A stretch of 64,000 bases of DNA from Agapanthus africanus (lineage: Eukaryota > Streptophyta > Magnoliopsida > Asparagales > Amaryllidaceae): assembly GCA_030015575.1 (NCBI GenBank), contig JASDDO010000018.1, positions 381,419,908-381,483,907 on the forward strand, in the 5' to 3' direction. Below, piece by piece: positions 35,138-47,500 of the stretch. The notes below the pieces were generated by a model. It worked only from the letters and a program-made list of their open reading frames with translations, had not been told where the DNA came from and made no database searches. Each line of letters starts with the position of its first letter. The stretch's first letter is position 1. Position numbers and translations under genes: made by a program.

Positions 35138-36788
35138 ATGGAATTCGAAGACACAGATAGCTTTCTGGATAAGACAGAGAGCCGCACAAAAAATTGGAGC
35201 ACGAAATTTGAAAATTTGGCACCAAAAAAGCTCTCGGTTCTAGACGGATATTGGTGAAATTTTCTCTGGATTTTTCTTTAAGTTTTCTTATCATATTCTG
35301 TCTTCTAAAATAATTTTTGAAATTTTTTAAATTTTAAAATAATTTTTGAAAATTTTTAAATTTTGAATTTTTAAATTTCTTAAATAACATCTATTGAATT
35401 ATTATTATTTTCTATAACAAAAGGTTAAATTTTTTTTAAAAAACATTTAAATATGGGTGACGAACATGCAAAAACAACCTTATATGAATTTGTTATCCAG
35501 TTAATCCATCACTTCAATCTTGCATTAGAATAAATATGCATAAGCACGATATTATTTCACTTGACACATGCATATCCGCCAATGATACTATATTAGATAC
35601 TATTATGCATAAGGTAAAGGCTTTTAAGAATAAAATTTGGGTTTTTAGTAATCCACATTTTCAATCTTTTTGTATTAATTGTCAAGATCTCCGTCATTCT
35701 CTTAAGGAGTATCTATTTGTTGATTGGAGAAACCAACAAAATTATTGTTGGAATCAAGACATTAATTCAGAAGTGTATAACTACAATTTAGGCCAATAAT
35801 TCCCACCAAGCCCTTATCATGATGTAGGTTCTCCATGCAATACAATTTAAACTGACATAACTTTCACTTCTCCAAATTTCATAGGCCAACAATTACCATC
35901 TTACCTATATTATGATGTTGCACCTTCTTACGACTAAATCCAATCCTATCTAATTTTCACATTTTTTTGACATTGATAATGAACATGAAATAAAGAGTTC
36001 AATATTGCAAACCGAATTTGAATTTTTCATTGAAACTCGTTCACATACTACGTCTGACTTAGAAAAAGGGTTGGCAAAATTTACATCCACCATGACTGCA
36101 TGCATACAAATGTCTGAACAATCACTTAGAGTCTATGAAGAAACAACGAAAAGGATTAGTATGTTTAATTTACAAATTGCTGCTATGAGTAGTGAGAAAG
36201 CACAAGGGACTCCTAGTCAAACCGACATTAATCCTAGTTATCTCGACATCTTAGATTTACAAAGCTAATCAAGTGAGCTATACAACCAATCGATTAAGCA
36301 TATTATAATCGACAAAATGTTCGAGGTCGAGAAGTTTGACTTGACTGACTGTTGCGATAAAATTTTTGAGGAGGGTATTTGTGATTTTGATGGATGAGGC
36401 TTCAGTAAAATGTTTGAGGAAGATATTGATGAAGAAACCACAGTGGCAGATAAAATTTTTGAGGAACTCTAAGATAAAGAAGACACATCTGTGGAGGAAA
36501 TGAGCTCACCTACGTATCAATTTGAGGAGGAGGAATTAAAGTTGCGAGATGAGTGACGCGAAGAAATTTTTGAAGACTCCACAATCATAATAGAAAGGTA
36601 GGTGTCTGAGAAAGAAGTGGTTAACTTTGATGAAGATTATTTGGATCAAAATTTTAAGGAAATTTTTAAGGATAAACTCAACCTTTTGGATGAGTTAGAC
36701 TCACCAAATCATCAAGTACATAACTTAAATTGAGAACATCCTCTTAAGACGTTGACAGATGAATCTAACCCTCAAATACTTCCGGCCT
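35138..36788 (+). pseudogene. Decayed gag-derived ORF of C
   Basis: Several short frames in order: MEFEDTDSFLDKTE at 35,138, MGDEHAKTTLYEF at 35,453, an 87-residue frame at 35,536-35,799, an 87-residue frame at 36,005-36,268, then acidic frames to 36,788. The second 87-residue frame has FFIETRSHTTSDLEKGLAKF, parallel to SFTETPSQPTSSLEQMLEDF of the A2 ORF. The acidic stretch with repeated KIFEE/KMFEE blocks parallels the acidic part of A2. So C belongs to the same class of elements with a gag-derived, pol-less ORF. No catalytic domain. Confidence 0.55.
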
Positions 36789-36793
36789 GTAAG

Positions 36794-39017
36794 TGTTAGT
36801 TATTTGTATGCCCTAGAGGCCATTACTATACATAGGATGTATATTGTAGTGGGTGCTTGGACATATATAGGGAGGACTTTCTTGCTCGACATGATAGTAT
36901 GCTATCTGGTTGATCTTTACCTTAACGTGTATACTGATTGTCTCTCTGTTACATGTTGGTAAAGCCCTTAGGATGTGTACTTGACTACCTGGACTATGAT
37001 GTAGATCATACTAGTGGGGACAGGGTAGTCCATAAGTACATCCTTCAAAGTCCCTAGTCGTGGGTGTATTGAGACGGGGCATCGATATACCAGAGTAGAC
37101 TAGCGTATACCTTCTCGACCCATACAGATGGACGATGGATGATCCCATATCCATTGGTGTTTGACATCAGAGATGATATACGGGTGCTCAGTAGAGACTG
37201 GGTACACTGGACGGACTCGCCGAGAACTCCCAGATGGTATTATACCTTACGTCAGATGGCAGTTCTCTGGTGACACTGGTACAGAGTAGTCTGTTGACCC
37301 GAGATCGTCATAGAGTCTTGTGTGGTTCCCACTGTGCTTTGATTTCCATATTACCACGTCCAAGAGGGCGTGCAAAACGGTGGTTTTTGGGTACAGTCCC
37401 GAGTCACATGGAGGCAATGAGCGATAGGAGGGGATTCGTCTCTCCCGGTATAGGGAGTTGATGTTGCGCTGTGTTCGATTGGCTATAACCGCAAATCCCT
37501 GGCCAGAGTTGCTGAGATTTACTGGTAAGTGTTACCAATAGTATCTCAAACTGTTATAGACCTCATATCGACACGACTTATCGAGCTATTGGGGTCTGAC
37601 GTTTACCACCCCTAGACGAGATATGCGACAGATCAGACAATCAGACCGGACTGTACGGTAAGTGTTACTGGTTGGATTCACAGGAGTGTGAGCGGGCTTG
37701 CTCGTCGATCTTCTGATCGCTCAATACCCGGATGGCCGTTACGTTTAGCAGACCGCTTGCGGCTTGTGGGTGTTTGATATGATCAACACCTGCTGCCGGC
37801 GTATTGACGAGTCTTTAGAGTCCTACACAGAGGTTTCCTGGCTCAAGCGAAACGAAATAGGAGCGCATATGAGATATGTGCGGGACCGAGAATAATGCGT
37901 GTATGTGATACCGTATTCCATTCTCGCGATGAATGTATCGATTGGTTGTATGCGATATAACCTAATTATCGATTCAAGGATTGATTCGATAAGCCGATAC
38001 ATTGGATACTAGTCGGTGATATGCGATATGACCGGATCGTTAAATCAAGTGTTGATTTAATGATTTAATGTATAATTATATATTTGATATATTACTTTGC
38101 ATTAACTAGTATTGGTTCACTCTAAATGGATTTTCTCACTTGGTTTGTGCACATTGTATATGTGATATACTTTTGTACACAAGTTTGTATCATGTTTGAT
38201 GATACATACTAACTTGAGCATGTGTAAAGATTAAACCATGGTTGTGTAATGGTTAGGGTTTTCCTTTCATTTTCTTATTCATTTATTTATTGATTTATTC
38301 TTTATGGAAAATGAAAAGCATAATGGGAAAAATGGTGGCTTTCTTTGTTTGTATTTGAAGCTTCATGAAGCTTTGACCAAGTGACCATTTTGTCTCATGC
38401 TTAACCCTAACCATTCCATTTAACCATGATTAAATCTCTACACTTGACCATGGTTTACATTATGATAAGTATTCATTTTCTTTTCATTTTAAAAAATAAC
38501 TTATCATAACTTCATCTTCTTCTTCTTCATCTTCTTCAAAGAAGAAAACCTTGGACCATCAATGGTGATTGATGAAAAAGAGTGAGAAATCCAATTCTAA
38601 AGTCTACCCACTTCCTATTTCTTCATCCTCTACCTCTTGCCAAGTAGTGGAGTGTGTTTTCTTCACAAGTTTCATGACTTGGTGAAGTTGGAGCTTGATC
38701 TAGCGATGCCTCGACGTAGATCATCTTCGGCATCGTCGTCGATGACCTACCCCGCTTTTTCTCCGATGAAGCCGACGCTAGAGCCCAAGATCCGTTTTGT
38801 ACAGCGAGGAGACATCATCGCGGAGCCATGGAGGTGAAGGACCGGATCTACAAAGGTTGTATTTCCGTTCTCTTAGTTAAAGTAGTTAACTAGTTGCTTT
38901 GTCGCCTAGATTTCTAGCCAACGATCCGTATTAGGGTTTCTCGGCACCCCAAAAAATTTGAAATTGGCATGGTTGATACCTTGTGAGACCTCTTGAGAGT
39001 GCCTAGGAACCCTACAG
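36794..39017 (+). repeat. Solo LTR of a copia1-family element (2,224 bp)
   Basis: Starts tgttagttatttgtatgccc and ends ...aggaaccctaca. The exact 5-bp repeat gtaag flanks it (36,789-36,793 and 39,018-39,022). It is the reverse complement counterpart of the copia1 LTRs and shares their GC-rich middle. No internal domain is present, as expected after LTR-LTR recombination. Open frames inside are not genes. Confidence 0.95.
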
Positions 39018-39480
39018 TAAGTGCGTGGTGCTAGGGTTCCAACACTTGCGGACCGCGGCAAAAATATAGAACAAAAATTTCTATAACATATCACCAAACG
39101 TTATACCCAAAATCATCCATATAATAGTAGTTGTTAAAAACAAGAGAGCTAAACATACTAAAGTAGGAGTTTAGAGGGACTACAGCCTTTGTAGCGTGTC
39201 TATTCTCTAGTGGAAGACCTAAGCTAGACTCCACGTCGCACCGTAGCTCTGATACCAGGGATTCCAACCCCTTCATCGCATAAAACATATCAACTCACAA
39301 TATACCAAAATCATAACACACCAATGGACACACAGGTTTAACGTGGTTTGACCAGCTCAGTTTATATCCACAGGGCTAAAAACGAGGATCTCATGAACAC
39401 AAAGAGATTACAAAGCACTCAAACCACTCAATAATCTCTCTCATCCTCTCTTTTGCTCTCACACTACCACTCAACAATTT
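39018..39480 (-). mobile_element. Remnant of a second copia element: leader, PBS, LTR end
   Basis: gctctgatacca at 39,246-39,257 is an initiator-Met PBS in minus sense. To its right, about 39,258-39,480 resembles the end of a short copia LTR (ggtttaacgtggttt and the following cag.t..atatccacagggct are typical when reverse complemented). The LTR boundary is not clean, with no TG beside the PBS. Left of the PBS about 200 bp of leader remains. Confidence 0.45.
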
Positions 39481-41380
39481 CTAAAAATATGTATGTTTTA
39501 TTTATTTTTCGGTTATATGAAACTTGTTTAATATTATTAATTTCAAACTAAAATTAACCAATAATTAAAGGAAAATGCTCACATTAATGTCAAACACATA
39601 AGCGCTCGCACAAAATGAGCGTACACAAACAATTACGTATGTATATTCGCTCTCACCTACATCATCCACGTGCAAAATGAGCAGCCTAAGATAGCTCTCG
39701 TGCTTCTCATAAAGTGGTGCATGCATTTGTCCCTGTTGTCCATACACTTCCTAGCGTGTTCTAATTAATAAATGTAGTCTTAGCGTACGTAGCGTTTCTG
39801 GTAAACATCTTTGAACGATCATGTTCACACATATACCGTCCAGGTACAAAACAGACGGATTAATTACGTGCTTCGCATAAAAGGGTCCATATCTCAACAT
39901 TTCTACGTGTACACCTCATAGAGTGGTGTAACCTTTTTGACCATAAACATCTTTGAACGATCAGATTCACATTTATAGATACCGTCCACGTATTAATTAA
40001 TTAGACGATCGAAGCAGCTTAAAATAGCTCATGCTTCACATAAAATAAAATGGTCCCGTGTTTGCCCATACACATCACAGCTTGCTCTAATCCAGAAATG
40101 CATGTGTCGTAGGATAATTAATTAGCCTTACTCGTGAACATCTCCGAATGATGATATTCACACCTATACAGCCCACGTACAAAACGAGAGCCTTGAACTA
40201 GCTCGTGATCTTTGTGATGATATTCACACCTATACAGCCCACGTACAAAACGAGAGCCTTGAACTAGCTCGTGATCTTTGTGATGATATTCACACCTATA
40301 CAGCCCACGTACAAAACGAGAGCCTTGAACTAGCTCGTGATCGATTCACATAAAGTGGTGTGTGTGTGTGTGATCATTGTACGTAGGATCTCCATCCTCT
40401 ACCGTTTTGATGTAAACCTAAGTATGGGGCAATCCTTTTGCGCTAACAAAAAAGATGAGCCTCTCAATGTGAGAGGAGACCAATTCCGATGCGCGCGCGC
40501 ATACATACGTATTTATATGCTCAATTAATAATACACATGCCCTCTTGTTCCCCTGTTGCACCAAAAGTCTCAAACAATCTTTTTATTATATTTAATGAAA
40601 CCGTGTAGCTAGGCCAAATTAAGTTAGCTAGAAAACAGATAATTAATGCATATCAAGTAAAACAGCCACAAATTTGGAATACCATTGACATTAAGGTCCT
40701 ATGACCCTTATTTGTTGTGTTGATGTGCTATTTAGCTAGCTATGTGCAAGGTCATCTATTTCATTAGAGGTTAAACTGACTGTCTAGTACACTGACAAAT
40801 TACCTGTGTACACATCCAGACAGCAAAGAGAAAGATATGGAGAATTTCAGGAATTCTTTGGTCCGTGTTATCTCGATCTCTCTCATGACCAGACATGCAT
40901 ATATGCCCGACAAAGATATCTATATATCTTTTAAATACTTTCTACATAAGTCTCTTTGCTGGATATCACAAGTTTGCAAAATGCATCTTTTTAGACGACA
41001 TGGTCTTTTCTCCCTGAAACCTCGTTTCAGCAAAGGCAAAAGTCGTCTCAACTCTAAAGACACTAGGTTACAGCCCATCTAACATCACGTAAAAGAGACT
41101 AGACTTTGAGCTAGCTGTTGTTCTCGTTGCATCAAAAATTTATTACCGTCTTTGCAGATAGTATATTTCAGATGAGATTACCATCTAAACTCTCAGATTA
41201 CACCATAAGATTGCAGGACCATATTAAAATGAAAAAAATCGATCATGGTTGATTTTGTTTCTTTGTGATTACAGAAATCTTATTCAGGATTATTTTATAT
41301 CATAAATATTTGATCAAATATCGCACTTTAATATTCTTTATTTAAGATATTGGCCTGGAAAATAATATTTTGATCCACTT
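39481..41380. other. Unassigned DNA with diverged tandem repeats
   Basis: No gene supported. About 39,600-40,350 consists of three to four diverged units of roughly 150-200 bp with recurring phrases (ttcacacatatac, ccacgtacaaaac, tagctcgtg, cttcacataaa.tgg, catctttgaacgatca). A short gt run lies near 40,360 and gcgcgcgc near 40,490. 40,500-41,380 is AT-rich with no recognised element; an 81-residue plus frame at 40,837-41,082 has no recognisable motif. Confidence 0.5.
40150..40342. repeat. 66-bp tandem repeat, 2.9 copies
   Basis: Copies at 40,150, 40,216 and 40,282 begin gatgatattcacacctatac and are identical by eye over their length. Confidence 0.95.
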
Positions 41381-42190
41381 TGAATTTCTACCCTCACTTA
41401 GATAAGAGATAAATTATGACCATGTTTGCACTAATATTCAGATGAGAGCACTACTACGAATATGGTTGTCTCTACGGTTGGAATGCACTTTGGATTTCTA
41501 CCCACACTTACATAAGAGATAAATTATGACCATATTTGCACTAATATTCAGATGAGAGCATTACTACGAATATGTTGGAACCATAGGGGCAAACCACTGT
41601 CCCTACGGTGGAAAGCACTACTACGAATATGGCTTGTCTCTACGGTTGGAATGCATGTTGAATTTCTACTCTCACTTACATAAGAGATAAATTATGACCA
41701 TGTTTGCACTAATATTCATAAGAGAGCACTATTATGAATATGTTGGAACCATCGGGGCAAGTCCCTGCGGTGGAAAGCACTGCTACAAATATGGCTTGCC
41801 CCTACGGCTGGAATGCACTTTGAATTTCTACCCACACTTACATAAGAGATAAATTATGACCATGTTTGCACTAATATTCAGATGAGAGCACTACTACGAA
41901 CATGTTGGGACCATAAGGGAAAACCACTGTCCCTGCGGTTTCCACCGTAGAGGCAAAATTATGATCCGTAGGGACAAAACACTTGTACAAAGATGGTTTG
42001 TCCCTACGGGTGAGAAAAACCATAGGGGCAATTTTATGTTGCTCCAACGGTTTCCACCGTAGGGGCAAACAATACCCTTATGGTGGTAACCGTAGGGACA
42101 AGTTTATAGAAAAAAATAACTTCTGTAGTTGTTCTTAGGGTATCGGCAGAAAAACCCTACTGTAGGAACCATAGGGACAATGTCGGGTTT
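41381..42190. repeat. Array of CACTA-terminus-like sequence
   Basis: Four units start about 41,381, 41,491, 41,659 and 41,821 (tgaatttcta...cataagagataaattatgac...gatgagag), each ending in cactactacgaa or a variant (41,449; 41,609; 41,720; 41,776; 41,889). After them the short motif accgtaggggcaa and its inverse ttgtccctacggt occur many times in both orientations. A cactac start plus short subterminal repeats in both orientations is the usual look of En/Spm ends. No transposase nearby. Assignment is inference. Confidence 0.5.
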
Positions 42191-43030
42191 TTCTTATAAA
42201 AAATAAAACCGAAAATTTCCATTCCCCCACACCCCAATTCCTAAAATCGAACCTTCCCACCAAGAAAATTTCCTCTGTTTCCTAACCCTAACCATCGTAG
42301 CCACTGCTACCACCTTCGCAGCCACCGCCACCACCACCATCACCAGCACCTTCGCCACCGACGCCTCCACCAATTGCCTCCACCGTCGATTTCACCATCT
42401 CCATCACCGCCTCCACAATCGTGTGTCTCCCCAAAATTCTAGCAGCCATCGTCACCACTGCCATCGCCGTCCTCTACTGTCGCTACCACCATCGGCTTCC
42501 CTCTCCACCTCTCTCGCGGTTAGCCCCTCTCTCTGACTCACTGTCTCTTTCTCACACACCTAGCCGATCGGCTCACGCTTCGAGCTTCTCCATTGCCGAT
42601 ATCCTCGAGCATCGAGCTCCATCGTCGATCGCCTCTAGCCTCGAGCTCTTCCATCACCGATCGCCTCGAGCTCAGCCATCGCCGATCGCCTCGAGCCTCA
42701 GCGATCACCTTGAGCCTCGGCGATCGCCTCAAGTCTCGAGCTCCGCCACCACTGATCGCCTCAATCCTTGAGCTCTGCCACCACTGATCCCCAACTCCGC
42801 CACCGCTGATCCCCATTGCTGATCGCCTCGAGCCTCAACGATCACCTTGAGCCTCAGTGATCGCCTCAAGTTTCAAGCTCCGCCACCGCTGATCGCCTCA
42901 ATCCTCGAGCTCCGCCACCGCTGATCCCCGGCGCGTCGAGTCCAGTGCCGAGCCCTCATCGATCCTCCATCATAGCGTCGACCTCCTCCTCCACAGTGAG
43001 TTCCAAACCGCCGAGCCCCCGTCGATCACA
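42191..43030. other. GC-rich low-complexity tract, possible captured exon
   Basis: From about 42,295 the DNA is (CCA/CCG)-rich, then built from gatcgcctcgagc-type units; 42,684 and 42,821 start a 137-bp-period repeat. Plus frame 42,421-42,771 is Ser/Pro/Leu-rich and the minus frame 42,538-42,816 is open too, which argues for low stop frequency rather than coding. No domain recognised. Confidence 0.4.
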
Positions 43031-43693
43031 GTGGGTGATTTTTTTTTTTAGAAAATTGTTAGAAATTATTTTAAGCTTTTTAAATTAGTTAGTTTTGAAT
43101 ATTAAGTTTAATTTTTTGATGATGAGTTAATTAGTTTAATTTCTCAAATATGATGAAGATCTTGATGATGATCATGATATGTTTTCAGTTAAGAAAGAAA
43201 AAGAAAAAAATGAACGTCGAATCCTTTGGTGAAGAGAGAAAGGTCGTAAGTTTTCAGTAAAAAAAGAAAATGAAAACCATCACAAAGATTTCTATATATG
43301 AAAAAATTTCTTTATTGTAGAAAGAATATTAATTTCTTACTAGTAATAGTAGTTAGTCCTCCAATAAAATTTTATTTTGTCTTGATCCTTGCTTTTTGTT
43401 TTTGTTGCATTGCTCTTTTAACATCATTTTTCCTACTAAATAATATGGGTTTTCCCTATCCTCATAGACGAGATACAATTAGACATAACCTAATTTGGTA
43501 TCATGTTTCCATATTGCCAACACCGATCACTTGATGACGATCGTGATATCATGCTATTGTCGTGTTTTTCTATATCTTTTCGGGGTCCTCTTTTATCTCC
43601 AACAAAGAAAGGAAAAAAATATCGTATATTAATTGACATTAGTCGAGAATCGTGCCATAACTAGCTACTAATAAGATCATTTGGTATGAAAGT
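43031..43693. other. AT-rich DNA, nothing recognised
   Basis: No repeat partner in the window and no supported frame. Contains a T run near 43,040. Confidence 0.5.
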
Positions 43694-44547
43694 TGTCACG
43701 TCCTTTTCCCGGTATACGGCGAAGGGGACGCGACGAGGCCGCTATGTATTTATTCTGAAGTAAATACGCTAAGCGTATCTAAGCAATATAAATAAAAATG
43801 CACAAGAAACAAAAAATATAATTGAACAACAACTTTATTTATTAACATTTTTTTGTACAATGCATGGAAAATTAAATACATCTGAATGAAAGCAATACCT
43901 AAACAATGGCTTAACAGAAATGGAAAGTACTGAAATGAAATGTGTACAAGTATAACTACAGCTCGGGATCTTCAAAAAATTGGTCCAAGTCTTCAGTGCT
44001 AGGCTCGATCTCCGGAAGGTTCGAATCACCTGACGACATTCAAAGAAGAAGAAAGAGAATGTCGTCAGCGAACAAATCGCTCGGTAAGTTCCAAAGATAA
44101 AGGAGGAGTAGAATAGACAGAGAGAGAGAGTAGTTTTTTTTTAAAAAGTTGTATTATATTGTAAACTGTTGTATTTAGTGTTAACGCTGTTATTTGTAGC
44201 TTGGTACAGAAGAATACCAGTGTATACGAGAGGAGTCTCTATAAAACAGAGACTAGAGGCAAGTGTAGTACAAGAAACCGTTTATGCCACGGTACAACAG
44301 CAACAGAAATACATGTTAGGTGTCTTAAATCTTACAGTATCGTGCCACTTCTAACATCTTCCGTACCAATCTACCCCTTAAAAACCCTGCGATGTCTGGA
44401 TTGCATTGTTGTATTGTATTGTAAATTGTATTGTCTTATATAGATGGATTGAAAATGTGTTATTTGTACTGTTTTGTAAATGTAAATGGAAGACTTGTAT
44501 TGTCTTATAATATAGATTGCATAATTGGATGACTTGTCGAAACCATG
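43694..44547. repeat. Probable chromovirus-type LTR fragment
   Basis: tgtcacgtcc at 43,694 followed by ggcgaaggggacgcgacgagg resembles the terminal part of Tekay/Del-class LTRs. The right side is cut by the LARD at 44,548. Orientation and other end not determined. Frames of 60-80 residues here lack motifs. Confidence 0.4.
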
Positions 44548-47500
44548 TGTAACATTTCAAAAAAAAATTATTTTTTTTGGGAAAATTCTGGACAAAAAAT
44601 TATGGAAATTCTAAAATATGTTATTTAGTGGTAATTGTGTTTAATGTAGGGTTTTTGGTAAAAAGTTTACCAAAATCGGTTCCTGATGATTTATCTGGTT
44701 TTACGAATATTTTATCGGAATTTTATCTCGACTGCACACACGTGTGCATGTTAGCTAGGGTTGAGCCTAGGGTGGAACAATGCTTAGATGACCATGGTGG
44801 CTTAAACCCTTTAGTTAAGTTAAGTGGGTTAATTAAGGGTTTAGCTTTGTTAAAAATTGGTTAAGGTTAGGGTTGACCTTGTGTAGAGAGAGAGCCATGA
44901 TGGTTGTTCATTTATTAAGAGAGAGAGAGAGAGAGGTGGCTAGGGTGTGCCATGATCCATCTCATTCTTCAATATCCTTTGTGCTCTTTCACACCCCCCT
45001 CTCACTCATATCACTCCCTCTCATCTCTCACATCTCTCCCTCTCACTCTCACACATCACACAACATCAAAAGCATCAGCAGCATCATCGTCTGCTGCAAC
45101 AGCAGCCGATGTAAAACTTCAGCCCCCAATATCACCACTTCAGCCCCCCTACATCTGCTGCTACCAACAGCCACAGCAACATCACATACTACAACACCAC
45201 ACCCTCATCAAACCCTACAACATCACTCTCCCACTTCACCAAAGCAACAACAGCTGCAGTTGCTGTAACAACAGAAACACAACACAATAACAGTAGCAAC
45301 AGCCTCAGCCAGAACTGCATCAGCGGTGAAGAAAACAGCAGCAGTAGCAGCTGCAACTGCAACAAGAGCCACAAAGGAGCAGCTCAGCATGCAGCACAGT
45401 CCTTCCTTCTTTCCTTCTCATTCATCCTAGGACCCCCTTGAGGTATAATCTCACAACCCAACTCCTATCTTGCCAAGTTCTGGTTATATAGCTGAGATTT
45501 AATTTTATTATGTGAGTTAGTGCTAGTTTAGGGAAATTTGAGTGAGATTTGGCCAAGTGTCGGTTTTGAATGTTGGTATAGCCCTATTAGGTGTATTTGA
45601 GACCAGTTTAACCAAGATTACCCCAGATCCCAGTAAGTTATTTGAATGTCCCGACTTGGCGTATTTTATCGATTTTGTCGACTTTGTGGCCTTTCTGGAA
45701 ACTGCTATCAATCCGGACATCCTAAAATAATTTTGACTTGGCAATAGGATGTGTAGGCAGATAGGAACCAACGCCCAAAACCCTAGCCCCAACCACTTTC
45801 CTTTGGCCGCAGATTAATTCCCCCTAGCTGCAATTTGCGGCCAGAGCAGGGGAAAATCCCCTCATTTTTGGTGCACGACTCCTTTACCTGTAAACTTGAC
45901 CCTGAGTATATCTAGTTTTGACTGATTCCAATCAGGGTATAATATGAGTTGATTTTCTTGAGTTGGCGCATGATTTACGACTTGTTTTCGTATGGATTTT
46001 GGTACTTGGTGATTCGTTTCTGTCGAGTGGCGTTTGAACGCCAATGACAGAAGGATATTGGCTATGTTTGCATGCGAGGCTGTATGTTTTTACCTATCGG
46101 CGTAGCGTGTACCATTTTGGTTTCCGACATGGTTTTCATGTGTTTTAGCGTGTGATATCCTTGTAGGTACCCCACGTGGCGTTGAAGCGTTGGAGATGCA
46201 AATGGCGACATCAGCACCGGCACACATAAGTAAGGTGAGTAGATTTATATCTACGGGGAGAAGTCGGGTGGATGACGTATAGCACCCCCGCAGTCTGTGG
46301 TGATGTATACGGATGCGTATACACACTTACAAATATTATATGTTATTTGTGATTCATGATGATGTTTAAGATGGATATTGGTGTGTTGGATTGGTGAAAG
46401 GTTACGAACCCAAGAGTAGTGGGTGCACTACACATACACACACATACATACTTGCATACATCCTTATTTTATATGTGGTTATGGGATCCTATATAGTTAT
46501 GTGTTCACATGGGTATGGGACTATGTGTTCACATATGGATTTGAGGAGGATACTTGGGTTTGAGATGAGTTGATGATATTTGATCCGAGATTATGATATC
46601 GGTGATATGGTAAAATTCATATTTAGGATACGTCTTGATGCTTTAGCGGATTTTGGGATGATGATGCCATAGGAATAGTGATATATATATATAAAATGGT
46701 CGATATGTGATTACGTTACGAGATATGACAAGATTAGTATGATAGGCCGCCTTGGGCGAGGTATACTCCTTGAGATGATATGTGCTGATGATATTTTTTC
46801 ATACGAGATCGTTGATCAGTAGTCAGATCATGATGATAGTGATGATGTTAGCTTTGTACTAGACGTAGGTCAGTACCCAGATTATGATATTTGATATAGA
46901 GAATACCAGATGAATGATATGACGAATGTGATATTGTCCCGTACCCAGATTTGGGGATGCCGTACGACGGATTTACGTACGAGCTCTAATTTGATGTTTG
47001 ATCCGCACTCTTGATTTGGGAATAACTGATTATAGAGATATGGTATCGGATGTGATATTATCGAGACGGGATCACTGATTATAAATGTATATATATGTAT
47101 CGACTCAGAGGTTAGGCGGTTTCCTTTACCTGCAGTTAGCCTATTAGATCAGCCCTATAGGCGGTGTAGCTGTATGACTCTTATGACATCAGATACAGTC
47201 TAGCTACCATTGTGTTTAGTATTCAGCCCCCGCACATTATTATTGTTGCTCTGCATCGCATACTGTTGTGATTCATATTCCATTATTGATATCATGCTGT
47301 TAGGACACCAGCACCATTACCGATGATGCGTATGTACCGCGTACACTTATTTGCCGGTCACACACATCTTCATCGGTAATTGCCATGTCACGTACACTTA
47401 GAGAATATTATTACTTGATTTAGCTTGTTAGCTAGTAGTTGACATGATATTAGTGTACTTGCCTTATATGCCAGCTTGACATTGTAGTTATTACTTGTCA

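Larger units (their letters stand above)
33707..36793 (+). mobile_element. Athila-like element C, 5' part (plus strand)
   Basis: Only plus-strand gypsy-type element in the left part: LTR, PBS and gag-derived ORF remnants, then a copia solo LTR at 36,794. After the solo LTR no further C sequence is recognised and no second C LTR was found, so the 3' end is deleted or displaced. Confidence 0.65.

Noticed and set aside
40150-40342. CRISPR-like array
   Set aside because: The 66-bp units are directly adjacent without spacers and the context is plant nuclear DNA.
40837-41082. 81-residue plus frame as a host gene
   Set aside because: No recognised domain, no supported exon structure, and it lies in AT-rich DNA between repeats; too short to support.
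44873-45374. Open frames of 95-131 residues in the LARD LTR (and their copies at 52,105-52,611)
   Set aside because: They come from GA, CT and CAG/CAA-rich low-complexity DNA, are open on both strands and differ by insertions between the two LTRs.
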